A DNA stretch of 52,002 nt from CAWULT01 sp963923455. Lineage in GTDB: Bacteria; Acidobacteriota; Vicinamibacteria; Vicinamibacterales; UBA2999. This document shows, in pieces, positions 43,302 to 51,871 of this stretch (within the stretch, counting starts at the first letter, position 1; each line of letters begins with the position of its first letter). Both the position numbers and the translations under genes were made by a program. The stretch covers positions 1-52,002 of the forward strand of contig CAWULT010000021.1 of the NCBI GenBank assembly GCA_963923455.1. Reading direction: 5' to 3'. The notes below the pieces were generated by a model that had not been told where the DNA came from, searched no databases, and saw nothing but the letters and a program-made list of their open reading frames with translations.

Positions 43302-43892
43302 TCACGGGACGGCCGGCCTCCGCCTGCCGAACCAGGCCCGCACGAGCCGGAGGATGGTGGCCAGGAACACCGCCATCAGCACCACGGCGATCGCGACGAC
43401 GGTCAGCGCGATCGCCGGATGCCGAAGTGCCAGGTAGCCGAGCGCCACGACGAGGCCGTCCTCGGCCAGGCTGAGCGCGACGTTCGAGAACGGCTCCGGG
43501 CTGGCGTTGGCGGCGGCCCTGGCGCTCGTCTTGGTCAGGTGGCTGCCCGCCGCGAGCGTGCCGCCCAGCAGCGCCCCCAGTACCGTGATCGCGGGCGGCG
43601 CGTCCCCCAGCGTCGCCGCGGCGATGAGCGCCCCGCCGATCGGCCGGATGGCCGTGTGGATCACGTCCCACACCGAGTCCAGGTAGGGGACCTTGTCGGC
43701 GGCGAACTCGATCAGGTAGAGCAGCGCGGCCACGGCGATCACGACGTCGCTGTCGAACGCCTCGAACTGGGGCGGCAGGTTCGCCCACCCGAAGCGCGCC
43801 GCCAGGCCGAGGATGGCGACGGTCGCGTAGACGTTGAGGCCGGCGGCCAGCGAGAACCCCGCCGTCCGGCCCAGCGTCGTGATCAGGTCCAC
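43302..43892 (-). CDS. DUF4126-like membrane protein
   Basis: A 196-residue membrane protein of about five to six helices. GRTAGFSLAAGLNVYATVAILGL and LIEFAADKVPYLDSVWDVIHTAIRPIGGALIAAA match, to my recollection, the DUF4126 family, with the charged DKVPYLDSVWD loop as its hallmark. The GTG start at 43892 lies inside the end of the acyltransferase gene, a 10-base overlap, so the two are coupled. No function is known. It runs into the convergent secreted-protein gene, only three bases away. Confidence 0.75.
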   Translation of the reverse strand: MDLITTLGRTAGFSLAAGLNVYATVAILGLAARFGWANLPPQFEAFDSDVVIAVAALLYLIEFAADKVPYLDSVWDVIHTAIRPIGGALIAAATLGDAPPAITVLGALLGGTLAAGSHLTKTSARAAANASPEPFSNVALSLAEDGLVVALGYLALRHPAIALTVVAIAVVLMAVFLATILRLVRAWFGRRRPAVP

Positions 43893-44617
43893 AGCGAGCC
43901 TTCGTCGAGCAGACGCTGCACTTCTGCCCGGACGCGACCGATGATCTCGTCGCGCTGCGCCGGCGTGACCCCGGCCGTCGAGATCGGCGCCCCGACGCGG
44001 ATGCTGATCCTGACGGGCCTGACGATCGCGCTGCCCTTGTGCATGGCGGCGCGTCCTCCGCTGATGGCCACGGGCACGATCGGCACCTGCGCCTGTGTCG
44101 CCATGATCAGGCCGCCCTTCTTGAACGGCAGCAGCGCCCCCGTCCGGCTCCGGGTGCCCTCCGGAAAGATGAGGAACGAATTGCCGGCCCGCAGCGAGGC
44201 GGCCCCGCGATCGATGCCGGCGAACGCCTTCTGCCGATCGCCGCGGTCGATCGGCACGAACCCGCCGACGTCGAATACCGTGCCCATCACCGGGAACTTG
44301 TGCAGCTCGGCCTTGTAGAGGATGTGGAGCTGCGGATGGAGCGCCCGGAACAGCACGGGTGGATCGACGTGACTCTCGTGATTCGAGCAGAAGACCACGG
44401 CCGAGTCTGGCAGGTGCTCGAGCCCGGTGACGCGGTAGCGGATGCCGGCCAGGCCCAGGGCCAGGCCCACGCCGCCGTGACCCAGCAAATACATCCCCCG
44501 CTTCCACCTGAAGACGGCGCCGAAGACGAGCGCCAGCGGACCCGCGACGGCAATGTAGGCGAGGATGGCGATGTAGGTGGCGATGGACCGGACGGCGGCG
44601 AGGGACGTGGCGAACAC
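43883..44617 (-). CDS. plsC: PlsC-type 1-acyl-glycerol-3-phosphate acyltransferase
   Basis: A 244-residue acyltransferase with two N-terminal hydrophobic segments. The catalytic motif is SNHESHVDPPVLF (HxxxxD-type: His and Asp), followed by GGFVPIDRGD and FPEGTRSRTG, blocks II and III of the family, and VPVAISG. It transfers an acyl chain to lysophosphatidic acid in phospholipid synthesis. GTG 44617 is chosen because TACCCT lies eight bases upstream and the longer frame crosses the carD terminator. Coupled to the downstream DUF4126-like gene. Confidence 0.88.
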   Translation of the reverse strand: MFATSLAAVRSIATYIAILAYIAVAGPLALVFGAVFRWKRGMYLLGHGGVGLALGLAGIRYRVTGLEHLPDSAVVFCSNHESHVDPPVLFRALHPQLHILYKAELHKFPVMGTVFDVGGFVPIDRGDRQKAFAGIDRGAASLRAGNSFLIFPEGTRSRTGALLPFKKGGLIMATQAQVPIVPVAISGGRAAMHKGSAIVRPVRISIRVGAPISTAGVTPAQRDEIIGRVRAEVQRLLDEGSLWT

Positions 44618-44634
44618 GCGAGGACAGGGTACAC

Positions 44635-44665
44635 AAAAACGCCCGGGCCTGAAGCGCCCGGGCGT
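44635..44665 (-). terminator. Intrinsic terminator of carD
   Basis: A 10-bp perfect stem, ACGCCCGGGC (44639-44648) with GCCCGGGCGT (44656-44665), encloses a 7-base loop; on the minus strand it runs straight into a U-tract (complement of AAAAA at 44635-44639). It lies 26 bp after the carD stop and its downstream edge is next to the plsC promoter. Confidence 0.85.
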
Positions 44666-44691
44666 GACACCGTGTACGAGGAGGGACCCGG

Positions 44692-45297
44692 CTACGACGC
44701 GCGGGCCGCTCGCCGCGGCAGCGAGACGACCGAGGCTGCCGCCGCCACCTTCCGGGGCTTGGCCGCCTTGGCCCTGGCCGCCGTGCGGGTCATCGTCCGG
44801 ACCTTGGTCACGAAGCACTTCTCAAGGGCGCGATCGACCTGGTCTTCCACTTCGAGCGCCTTGAGGCGCATCACCTCGGACACCTCGGAGATGATGAGCG
44901 CCTTTGCCCGATCGAGCATCCGCTTCTCGCGGAACGACAGGCTCTTCGACTTGCTGAGGAACGTGAGGCTCTTGAGCACGTCGGCCATGTCGTAGATCGA
45001 CCCCGTGCGCATCTTGTCGGAATTGTCCTTGAACCGCCCCTTCCAGTTCTGATGGTTGTCGATCTTACCGTCGCCCAGCAGCCCGAACAGCCGTTCCACT
45101 TCCTCGTCCGTGATCGCCTTGCGCAGACCGACGCCGTCGACGTTGGCCACCGGCACGAGCACGGTGGTGTCATTCGAGACGATGCGCAGGTGGAAAAACC
45201 CGCAGGTGGTTCCGAGGATGGTCTTCTCTTCGATACGTTCTACGATGCCGAGCCCATGGTTCGGGTAGATGACCTTGTCGCCAACCTGGAATGTCAC
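44692..45297 (-). CDS. carD: CarD family transcriptional regulator
   Basis: A 201-residue protein. The N-terminal RID domain is FQVGDKVIYPNHGLGIVERIEEK, which binds RNA polymerase beta; the middle helical domain includes GKIDNHQNWKGRFKDNSDKM and LSKSKSLSFREKRMLDRAKALI, which binds DNA at the -10 upstream edge. CarD stabilises open promoter complexes, chiefly in mycobacteria and related GC-rich bacteria. The C-terminal 45 residues are Ala/Lys/Arg-rich, longer than usual, and may bind DNA. GTG start at 45297 with GAGGG upstream. Confidence 0.93.
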   Translation of the reverse strand: MTFQVGDKVIYPNHGLGIVERIEEKTILGTTCGFFHLRIVSNDTTVLVPVANVDGVGLRKAITDEEVERLFGLLGDGKIDNHQNWKGRFKDNSDKMRTGSIYDMADVLKSLTFLSKSKSLSFREKRMLDRAKALIISEVSEVMRLKALEVEDQVDRALEKCFVTKVRTMTRTAARAKAAKPRKVAAAASVVSLPRRAARAS

Positions 45298-45341
45298 ATC
45301 GCCCTCGTTACAAGGTAGCTAGATTGGGAGGACCCACTCTG

Positions 45342-45393
45342 TTGACAGGGAATAGCACCTGGAAGTATACCGCAGCCAGAGTCGGTCAGGCAA
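45342..45393. promoter_or_regulatory. Bidirectional promoter around GTATAC upstream of carD
   Basis: Minus strand: TTGCCT (complement of 45388-45393), 18 bases, TATACT (complement of 45364-45369), a good carD promoter with a leader near 60 bases. Plus strand: TTGACA (45342-45347), 18 bases, TATACC (45366-45371), pointing into the 3' end of the ATP-grasp gene; it would give an antisense or non-coding transcript. Confidence 0.6.
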
Positions 45394-45403
45394 CGAAAAA
45401 CTC

Positions 45404-45424
45404 GCGAAAATGGCCATTTTTCGC
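45404..45424. promoter_or_regulatory. Imperfect palindrome upstream of the carD promoter
   Basis: GCGAAAATGG (45404-45413) and CCATTTTTCGC (45414-45424) form an inverted repeat with one extra T. AT-rich arms in GC-rich surroundings, 11 bp upstream of the carD -35 (minus strand). It looks like an operator or UP-like element. The rest of the 245-bp intergenic region 45298-45542 holds nothing else I recognise. Confidence 0.5.
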
Positions 45425-45542
45425 AGTTCTTTGTCTGCCGGGCCGATCCGTGGGAGCGGCCCCCGGCCTCGGCATCCGCTGCCGCGGCAGGTCTAAACCG
45501 AAGGCCGGATTGGATTTGCCGTGCCGCCCTCGGCCGGTTGGC

Positions 45543-46568
45543 CTATTCCGACCTGGCGACGGCCAGTTCGACGATCTCCTGGACCAACTGGGGGTAGGTC
45601 CGCCCGGACTTCCGGGCCGCCATCGCGAACTCGGCCTTAGAACTCAGCCAGGGATTGGGATTGACCTCGATGACGTGGACGCGGCCGTCCGGCTGCAGGC
45701 GCATGTCGACCCGGCCGTAATCCCGAAGCTCGAGCGCCTGATAGGCCGCGACGGCGGTCTGCTGGAGGGTCAGGACCGTCTCTTCCGGTAAGTCCGTCGC
45801 GATGGCGGACTTGGTGTCCCGGTAGGCCTTGGTCCCCTTGCCCCACTTCACCTCGGCCGACGCGATCCGCGGCGTCCCGTCCGGCAGCTTCGACAGGTCC
45901 AGTTCCACGACCGGCAGGGCCTCGGGCTTGTCGTTGCCGAGCACGCCGACGTACATCTCGCGGCCCTCGATGTATTCCTCGATGAGCACCGGCGAGTCGA
46001 AGTTGGCGTGCAGCCAGTCCATGCGCTCCATCAGCTCGCGGATCGACCCGACCACCGCGCTGAATTCGATGCCGATCGAGCCGTCCTCACGGGCCGGCTT
46101 CACGATCACGGGAAACTGCAGGTCGTGCGAGAAGTCGAGCCGGCCGCGAAACGACCTGGCGAACACCGGCGTGTGGATCCCGTGGAACGAGAAGATCTTC
46201 TTCGCGATGGCCTTGTCCTGCGCCAGCATCAACCCGTGCGGTCCGGACCCGGTGTACTTCTTGCCGACCAGATCCAGGAAGGCCGCGATCTTGAAGTCGG
46301 CCGTGTCGTCGTCACCGAACGACTCGGTCAGGTTGAACACGAGGTCGCAGTCGAGCCGCGCCAGCGCGATCAGGCTCCTGGGCGTGCCGTCGAGCTCGTG
46401 CATCACCGGCTCGTGGCCCAGCTTGACCAGCGCCTCGGCAACCTCCTCTTCGACCTCTTTCTTGTCGAGGGTGCGGACCACAGGCGCCTTGTCGCCGGCT
46501 GGGGCCGCCTCCTCGCCCTCGTCGACGAGCACACGGTCGAACAGGACGACGATCTTGAGTTTGCTCAT
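45543..46568 (-). CDS. ATP-grasp (D-Ala-D-Ala ligase-like) ligase
   Basis: A 341-residue ATP-grasp enzyme. The N-terminal preATP-grasp domain has LDCDLVFNLTESFGDDDTADFKIAAFLDLVGKKYTGSG, close to D-alanine-D-alanine ligases, but the first part (residues 8-45) is an insert of Lys/Glu-rich sequence. FPVIVKPAREDGSIGI is the ATP-binding strand, LIEEYIEGREMYVGVLG follows, and DMRLQPDGRVHVIEVNPNPWL is the metal-binding motif. It would form an amide between a carboxylate and an amino group using ATP. The ATG overlaps the metallopeptidase stop (ATGA), so the two are coupled. Substrate is unknown; a peptidoglycan role is not evident. Confidence 0.85.
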   Translation of the reverse strand: MSKLKIVVLFDRVLVDEGEEAAPAGDKAPVVRTLDKKEVEEEVAEALVKLGHEPVMHELDGTPRSLIALARLDCDLVFNLTESFGDDDTADFKIAAFLDLVGKKYTGSGPHGLMLAQDKAIAKKIFSFHGIHTPVFARSFRGRLDFSHDLQFPVIVKPAREDGSIGIEFSAVVGSIRELMERMDWLHANFDSPVLIEEYIEGREMYVGVLGNDKPEALPVVELDLSKLPDGTPRIASAEVKWGKGTKAYRDTKSAIATDLPEETVLTLQQTAVAAYQALELRDYGRVDMRLQPDGRVHVIEVNPNPWLSSKAEFAMAARKSGRTYPQLVQEIVELAVARSE

Positions 46569-47572
46569 CGCGACTCGAACTGCCCCCGGGTCAGGAAGTT
46601 CATCGCCAGCGTCGTGGCCAGCGCGGTCACCTCGACGAGGTAGCGTGCCTCCTCGCCGATCTCACCCCACAGCTTCATCCGCTCGCACGTCCGCACGATC
46701 GACTCGATCAACCCCCGCACGACCGGACGTCGTACGCCGGTCCAGTAGGTGATCTTCTCCACCAGCTCGGCCGTGTGCCTGCCCACGATATCGGCGGCAG
46801 GTTTGGATTCCTTTCGCCGGCGCGCCAGGAAGATCTGGCTCAGGTAGGTGTCGAGCTCGAGGTCGATCCGGGCCTGCCGCTCGAGCGACGCCTGCTGGTA
46901 GAACTGCTCCACCGTGACGCCGATGTCGTCCGGCGTGATGTCGACCTCCCCAGTCTTGACGATCGGCTCGACCGTCGCGAGCGACTTCGCGATGCGCTCG
47001 ACGTACCGCAGCTTCTGCATCGCCGGCCAGCCCTTGTACTGACGGCGCCAGGGGCTCCGGGGCGTCAGCCACACCGCGAACGTCTCCGCGAAGTCCTCGT
47101 CGGGGTGTTTCTGCGCATACCACCCCTCGATGTGGCGGACGAACTGCTTGCTGAACGGCACGGGACGATACTCGTCCCGATACGGCCGGAAGAAGGGGCC
47201 GAACAGCTGCCGCCACTCGGGCGTGGTGTACAGACGGTAGGCGTAGTTGAACACGTGCCCCGCCTCGTGGCGCATGTACATCATGATCTGCCGCTCGCTC
47301 TCGAGCGCGTCGACGGCGTTCTCGAGCCGGCGAAGGTTCGGGTCGGCCAGATAGAACGGGATGCCGAGGACCGGCTGCTGATCGGGGCAGCCCCATTCGT
47401 CGGTCAGGTAGCAGACCGGTCGGAACGTCTTGAGGCCACGGCGATCGAGCTCGCGATAGAGCTCGTCGACGTACTTCTGCACCGGGGAGCCCTCGACCCG
47501 AAGACCGAGCTCGCTGACCTTCTTGCCCAACACCCCGCGGATCTCGGGGTCGAGCGCCTCGAACCTGACCAC
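46565..47572 (-). CDS. Putative zinc-binding metallopeptidase
   Basis: A 335-residue protein. The zinc site is MRHEAGHVFNYAYRL near residue 100 (HExxH); the likely third ligand is in HPDEDFAETFAVWLTP (near 158). The sequence is of the 'putative zinc-binding metallopeptidase' group, with no signal peptide, so it may be cytoplasmic. The C-terminal half is helical and includes QARIDLELDTYLSQIFLARRR. GTG start at 47572 with a CATAAT hexamer six bases upstream; it is likely leaderless. It is upstream of and coupled to an ATP-grasp ligase, so the pair may make and break one amide bond. This function is inference. Confidence 0.78.
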   Translation of the reverse strand: MVRFEALDPEIRGVLGKKVSELGLRVEGSPVQKYVDELYRELDRRGLKTFRPVCYLTDEWGCPDQQPVLGIPFYLADPNLRRLENAVDALESERQIMMYMRHEAGHVFNYAYRLYTTPEWRQLFGPFFRPYRDEYRPVPFSKQFVRHIEGWYAQKHPDEDFAETFAVWLTPRSPWRRQYKGWPAMQKLRYVERIAKSLATVEPIVKTGEVDITPDDIGVTVEQFYQQASLERQARIDLELDTYLSQIFLARRRKESKPAADIVGRHTAELVEKITYWTGVRRPVVRGLIESIVRTCERMKLWGEIGEEARYLVEVTALATTLAMNFLTRGQFESR

Positions 47573-47618
47573 GGCATGATTATGGCCCCACCGGGCGCCT
47601 CAGCGGAGCCGGCGCGCG

Positions 47619-47624
47619 TATCAT
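47619..47624 (+). promoter_or_regulatory. -10-like TATCAT before the HerA-like ATPase
   Basis: TATCAT ends seven bases before ATG 47632. It overlaps the upstream in-frame ATG (47623), which argues for 47632 as the real start in a leaderless transcript. It lies close to the CATAAT of the divergent metallopeptidase gene (47579-47584). Confidence 0.45.
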
Positions 47625-47631
47625 GGGGGCG

Positions 47632-50103
47632 ATGGCTGCGGACTACGAGAAACTGGGCCTGTTCTACCTTGGACGGACGTTCGACCTGGCGGCCGGCTCG
47701 CGCCGGCCGGACCTGCTCCTCTACGACTCGAAAGACCTGGTCACTCACGCCGTCTGCGTGGGCATGACTGGCAGCGGGAAGACCGGCCTCGGCATCGGGC
47801 TCATCGAGGAAGCCGCCATCGACGGCATTCCGGTGCTGGCCATCGACCCGAAGGGCGACCTCTCCAACCTCCTCCTGACGTTCCCGAACCTGTCGCCCGC
47901 CGACTTCGCCCCCTGGGTGGACCCGACCGAGGCCGCCGCCCGCAACCTGACTCCGGACGCCCTGGCCGCCCAGCAGGCGGAACGCTGGGCCGCGGGGCTC
48001 GCCGAATGGGGCGAGGACCGGGACCGGATCACACGGCTCAAGACCGCCGCCGGCGTTCGCGTCTACACGCCGGGCAGCCGCGCGGGCACGCCCCTGGCGC
48101 TGCTGAACTCACTCGACGCCGCGGGCGACGAGGACGACGAGGACGCCCGCGCGCGCGTGACCAGCACGGCAGCGAGCCTCCTGGCGCTGGCCGGCTACAC
48201 CGAGGTCGCGCCGCACAGCCGCGAGCAGGCCTTCCTGGCGGCGATTCTGTCGACGCCGCCCGCCGCCGGCGAGCGGGCCGATTTGCCGTGGCTCGTGCGG
48301 CAGATCCAGCGGCCGTCCTTCGACCGCGTCGGCGTGCTGGATCTCGAGACGTTCTTCCCGGCCCGGGACCGCCAGGAGCTCGCGCTGCGATTCAACAGCG
48401 TGCTGGCGTCGCCCGGCTTCGACGTATGGCTCAACGGGGCCCCCCTCGACGTGGCGTCGATGCTCTACGACGAGCGGGGCAAGCCGCGGATCGCGATCGT
48501 CTCGATCGCGCACCTCGGCGACGCCGAGCGCATGCTCGTCGTCTCGCTGGTGCTGAACGCGCTGCTCGACTGGACCCGGAGGCAGACCGGCACGAGCTCG
48601 CTGCGCGCCATGCTCTACATGGACGAGGTGTTCGGCTACCTGCCGCCGGTGGCGAATCCGCCGTCGAAGCTGCCCCTGCTGACGCTGCTCAAGCAGGCCC
48701 GCGCGTTCGGCGTCGGCATCGTGCTGGCCACCCAGAATCCCGTGGACCTCGACTACAAGGCGCTGTCCAACACGGGCACGTGGTTCCTCGGCAAGCTCCA
48801 GACCGAGCGCGACAAGGCCCGCGTGCTCGACGGCCTCGAGGGCGTCACCGGCGGCCTCGACCGGCAGGAACTGGATCGGACGCTATCGGCACTGCGCAGC
48901 CGCGTGTTCCTGATGCACAACGTCCACGAGCCGGGGCCCGTGTTATTCGAGACGCGCTGGACCCTCTCCTACCTGCGCGGCCCGATGAGCTGGGACGAGC
49001 TCAGGCGCGCGGCCGCAGAGGCGCGGGCCGCCTCGCCCGAGGCAACCGCCCAGGCGACGGGCCTCGCAGGCGCGACGGCGCCGACGGCGCCAGCGGCGAG
49101 CCGCGCACCCACGCCTGGCGCCGTACCGGCGTCCACGGCCCCCGCGCCGCCGGCCACGTCCTCGACGCCGGCAGCCACCACGGACGCACGGGCCACGAAG
49201 CCCATCGTGCCCGCGACCGTGCACGAGTTCTTCCTGCCGGCCGAGCCGGGCACGCCGCGAGCGTGCGTGCCCGTACTCTACGGGTCGGCCCGCATTCACT
49301 TCACCGACACCAAGCGCCGTGTCGACGAGACGCAGGACCTGCACGTCGCCGTGCCGTTTGCCGAGGGCGCCGTGCCAATCGACTGGGATCGGGCGGAGCC
49401 GGTCGAGACCGCGCCCGACGCGCTCGGCTCAGAGCCGCCCCCGGGCGTGCGCGACGTGCCCTACCGGCCGCTGCACTCGGCCGCGCTCAACCCCAAGCAG
49501 TACGCCGCGTGGACGAGGGACTTCGAGCAGTGGGTGATGCGGGCCGAGCGACTGACGCTCTACTCGGCGCCCGCCCTCAAACTGGTGTCCACGCCCGGGG
49601 AGTCGGAGCGGGACTTCCGCATCCGGATGCAGCACGCGGCCAGGGAGTCGAAGGACGCGGCGGTCGAGAAGCTCAGGGCCACCTACGCCCCGAAGCTGGC
49701 GCGCCTGACGCAGCGCCTGCAGACGGCGCACGAGGGAGTGGCCCGCGAGGAAGCCCAGGCCGAGCAGCAGAAGACGCAGATGGCGGTGTCGATCGGCGCG
49801 ACCGTCCTCGGCGCCCTGCTGGGGCGCAAGGCGGCGACGCTGTCGACGCTGGGGCGGGCCACGACGGCGGCCCGAGGCGTCGGGCGGTCGATGAAGGAGA
49901 CACAGGACGTCGCCAAGGCGCAGGAGAAGCTCGCCGCTGCACAGGACGAGCTTCAGGCCCTCAAGGGCGAGTTCGACGCGGAAGTCGCCGCGCTGACGGC
50001 CACGGACCCCTCGCAGACCGAACTCGAGACGATCGAGATCGCGCCCAAGCGCGGCGCGATCGACGTGCGCCTCGTCGCGCTCGCCTGGCGGCCGGTCAGC
50101 TGA
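47632..50103 (+). CDS. HerA/DUF87-type ATPase with coiled-coil tail
   Basis: An 823-residue protein. Walker A is GMTGSGKTGLG (residues about 44-54), followed by LAIDPKGDLSNLLLTFPNL; Walker B is LYMDEVFGYLPP (near 330), with LATQNPVDLDYKALSNTGTWFLGKLQTERDKARVLDGLEG, features of HerA/FtsK-type motor ATPases. Residues about 460-540 are an Ala/Pro/Thr-rich linker. The C-terminal 300 residues contain a beta-rich domain and a region with two helical coiled coils separated by SIGATVLGALLGRKAATL, a Gly-rich helix (about residues 720-740). The cellular role is not known; a DNA- or protein-translocating role at the membrane is possible. No obvious nuclease neighbour. Confidence 0.78.
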   Translation: MAADYEKLGLFYLGRTFDLAAGSRRPDLLLYDSKDLVTHAVCVGMTGSGKTGLGIGLIEEAAIDGIPVLAIDPKGDLSNLLLTFPNLSPADFAPWVDPTEAAARNLTPDALAAQQAERWAAGLAEWGEDRDRITRLKTAAGVRVYTPGSRAGTPLALLNSLDAAGDEDDEDARARVTSTAASLLALAGYTEVAPHSREQAFLAAILSTPPAAGERADLPWLVRQIQRPSFDRVGVLDLETFFPARDRQELALRFNSVLASPGFDVWLNGAPLDVASMLYDERGKPRIAIVSIAHLGDAERMLVVSLVLNALLDWTRRQTGTSSLRAMLYMDEVFGYLPPVANPPSKLPLLTLLKQARAFGVGIVLATQNPVDLDYKALSNTGTWFLGKLQTERDKARVLDGLEGVTGGLDRQELDRTLSALRSRVFLMHNVHEPGPVLFETRWTLSYLRGPMSWDELRRAAAEARAASPEATAQATGLAGATAPTAPAASRAPTPGAVPASTAPAPPATSSTPAATTDARATKPIVPATVHEFFLPAEPGTPRACVPVLYGSARIHFTDTKRRVDETQDLHVAVPFAEGAVPIDWDRAEPVETAPDALGSEPPPGVRDVPYRPLHSAALNPKQYAAWTRDFEQWVMRAERLTLYSAPALKLVSTPGESERDFRIRMQHAARESKDAAVEKLRATYAPKLARLTQRLQTAHEGVAREEAQAEQQKTQMAVSIGATVLGALLGRKAATLSTLGRATTAARGVGRSMKETQDVAKAQEKLAAAQDELQALKGEFDAEVAALTATDPSQTELETIEIAPKRGAIDVRLVALAWRPVS

Positions 50104-50209
50104 GGCGTCCCAGCGCCGATGCGACGGACGGAGGGTCGCCCGGCGCACGTAGGCCCGGACTTTGGGGGGCACCGGGCAGTGCCATTCGCGACAGCCCGGC
50201 GCTTGCTCC

Positions 50210-51871
50210 TCAGTCCGACAGACTGAACCGGATGGAGACGTTCATCGACACCTCCACTGGCGCGCCATTCAACAACGTCGGCGTGAACCGCCACTCCTTC
50301 ACGGCATCGGTCGCCGCCTGCAGGAAGGCCGGATGCACGTCGGCGCTGACGACCCGCACCGACTCGACGGTGCCGTCACGGCCGATCAGCGCCTCGAGGG
50401 GCACAATCCCTTCCAGTCCGGCCTCCCGCAGGTCTTCGGGATAGACGGGCCGCACGTCCTTCACCTTCCTCGGCGCCTTGATGTTGCCGCCGACCCGGAC
50501 GGGACCGCCGGCCGACGACGCCAGCGGCCGAGGCGTCGCCGGGCGGCGTGCCACGACGGTGATCGTCTCCTGGAGCGTGCCGACGTTCATCGTGATGGCC
50601 CGATTCCACGAGCGTCCCGGGGCCACGGTCACCTCGACACGCAGCGGCCGCAGGCCCGGCAGGGAGGTCGTCAGCGTGTAGTCACCCGCGTCGAGGGGCG
50701 AGAACTCGAAGGTGCCGTGGGCGTCGGTGGTGGCCGTCAACCGGGCCTGCCGGGCGTCTTCGAGCGTGACGTCCACGGCCGGCAGCACGGCGCCACTCGG
50801 GTCGTAGATGGTGCCGGCCACTGTCGACGGGCCGCCCTGGGCGTAGATCGTCAGGCCCGCGAGCGGCAGCGTGACCGCCAGCAGGGCCAGGGTGACCGCG
50901 AGCACGGCGCGACGGGAGGGCGGGCGTCGATCGAGGGTGGTGGTCAGCATGGCGGTGATCCTTCGTTCGAGGGTTGACGGGTGGGCCATGGGCACGGCGG
51001 CCGAGGCGGGCCGGGCGAGCCCCAGCCGGGCGATCGCGATGAGGTGTCCTGCGTAGTCATCCGCGGGGACGCCCGCCGCCAGGACGGCGTCGTCGCACGC
51101 GTGCTCGCCCTCGCGCCGCAGCCGGGCGCGAAGCGCGTGGAAGATCGGGTTGAACCAGTGCAGCGCGGCCAGCACGTCCCCAGCGGTCTGCGCCGGCCAG
51201 TCGCCCCGGGCCAGATGCGCGATCTCGTGGCACAACACGATGCGGATGCGCGGTTCCTCCCACGCGATCGCCTCGAGCGGCACGAGCACCACGGGCCGGC
51301 GGAGGCCGAAGGTGGACGGCGTCGACACGACGTCGGACGCGACGACGGCGACGGAGCGGCGGTAGCCGCACGCGCCGGCCACCTCGTTCACGAGCACCGG
51401 CCAGGGGCCCTGCGTCAGGCGGCGGCCCGTAGCCGTGATCCGGCGCAGGCGCCACCAGGCCCCGGCCAGCCGCCCGAACGCCACGGCAACGCCGAGCGCC
51501 CAGACGGTCCACGCGAGCGTGGCGCCGTCGACGAGCGCAGGGCGAGCGGCACCACCATCGGCGGTGCCCCGCACATCCCGGGCCGCGCCGGGCCCGACGC
51601 CTGGCGTGAGCCCGGCCGGATCCGCGCCTGGAACCGCGCGCAGTTCGGCGCCCTGGCGCAACTGGCCGCGCACGGCGGCGGGCTCCGCGTCGACGAGTGC
51701 CCACGACGGCATCACCCACGCCGCCGGCATGGCAACCACGGCACAGACCAGCCCGGCCACCAGCACGCGGTGGCGCAGCGCCGCCGATGCCCGCGCGAGC
51801 GCGGCGGCCGCGCCGACGGCGAGCAGGGGTCCTGCCGACGCCCGCAGCGCGAGCAGCAGCACGGCGGTCAC
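50210..51871 (-). CDS. BlaR1-like M56 metalloprotease with TonB-C domain
   Basis: A 553-residue membrane protein. Residues 1-150 hold two or three helices; the M56 zinc site is VLCHEIAHLARGDW near residue 213, with EHACDDAVLAAG as the third-ligand motif. A further transmembrane helix follows at about 320. The periplasmic part starts as a carboxypeptidase-regulatory domain (VAGTIYDPSGAVLPAVDVTL) and ends as a TonB C-terminal domain (RPVYPEDLREAGLEG, WRFTPTLLNG). In BlaR1 the sensor is a penicillin-binding domain; here it is replaced by these two. GTG start at 51871 overlaps the BlaI stop (GTGA). It probably senses an envelope signal and cleaves BlaI. Confidence 0.88.
   Translation of the reverse strand: MTAVLLLALRASAGPLLAVGAAAALARASAALRHRVLVAGLVCAVVAMPAAWVMPSWALVDAEPAAVRGQLRQGAELRAVPGADPAGLTPGVGPGAARDVRGTADGGAARPALVDGATLAWTVWALGVAVAFGRLAGAWWRLRRITATGRRLTQGPWPVLVNEVAGACGYRRSVAVVASDVVSTPSTFGLRRPVVLVPLEAIAWEEPRIRIVLCHEIAHLARGDWPAQTAGDVLAALHWFNPIFHALRARLRREGEHACDDAVLAAGVPADDYAGHLIAIARLGLARPASAAVPMAHPSTLERRITAMLTTTLDRRPPSRRAVLAVTLALLAVTLPLAGLTIYAQGGPSTVAGTIYDPSGAVLPAVDVTLEDARQARLTATTDAHGTFEFSPLDAGDYTLTTSLPGLRPLRVEVTVAPGRSWNRAITMNVGTLQETITVVARRPATPRPLASSAGGPVRVGGNIKAPRKVKDVRPVYPEDLREAGLEGIVPLEALIGRDGTVESVRVVSADVHPAFLQAATDAVKEWRFTPTLLNGAPVEVSMNVSIRFSLSD

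Noticed and set aside
45291..45791. Plus-strand small frame across the carD upstream region
   Set aside because: It spans the carD start and the 3' end of the ATP-grasp gene antisense and lacks a ribosome-binding site; the plus-strand promoter there more likely makes antisense RNA.
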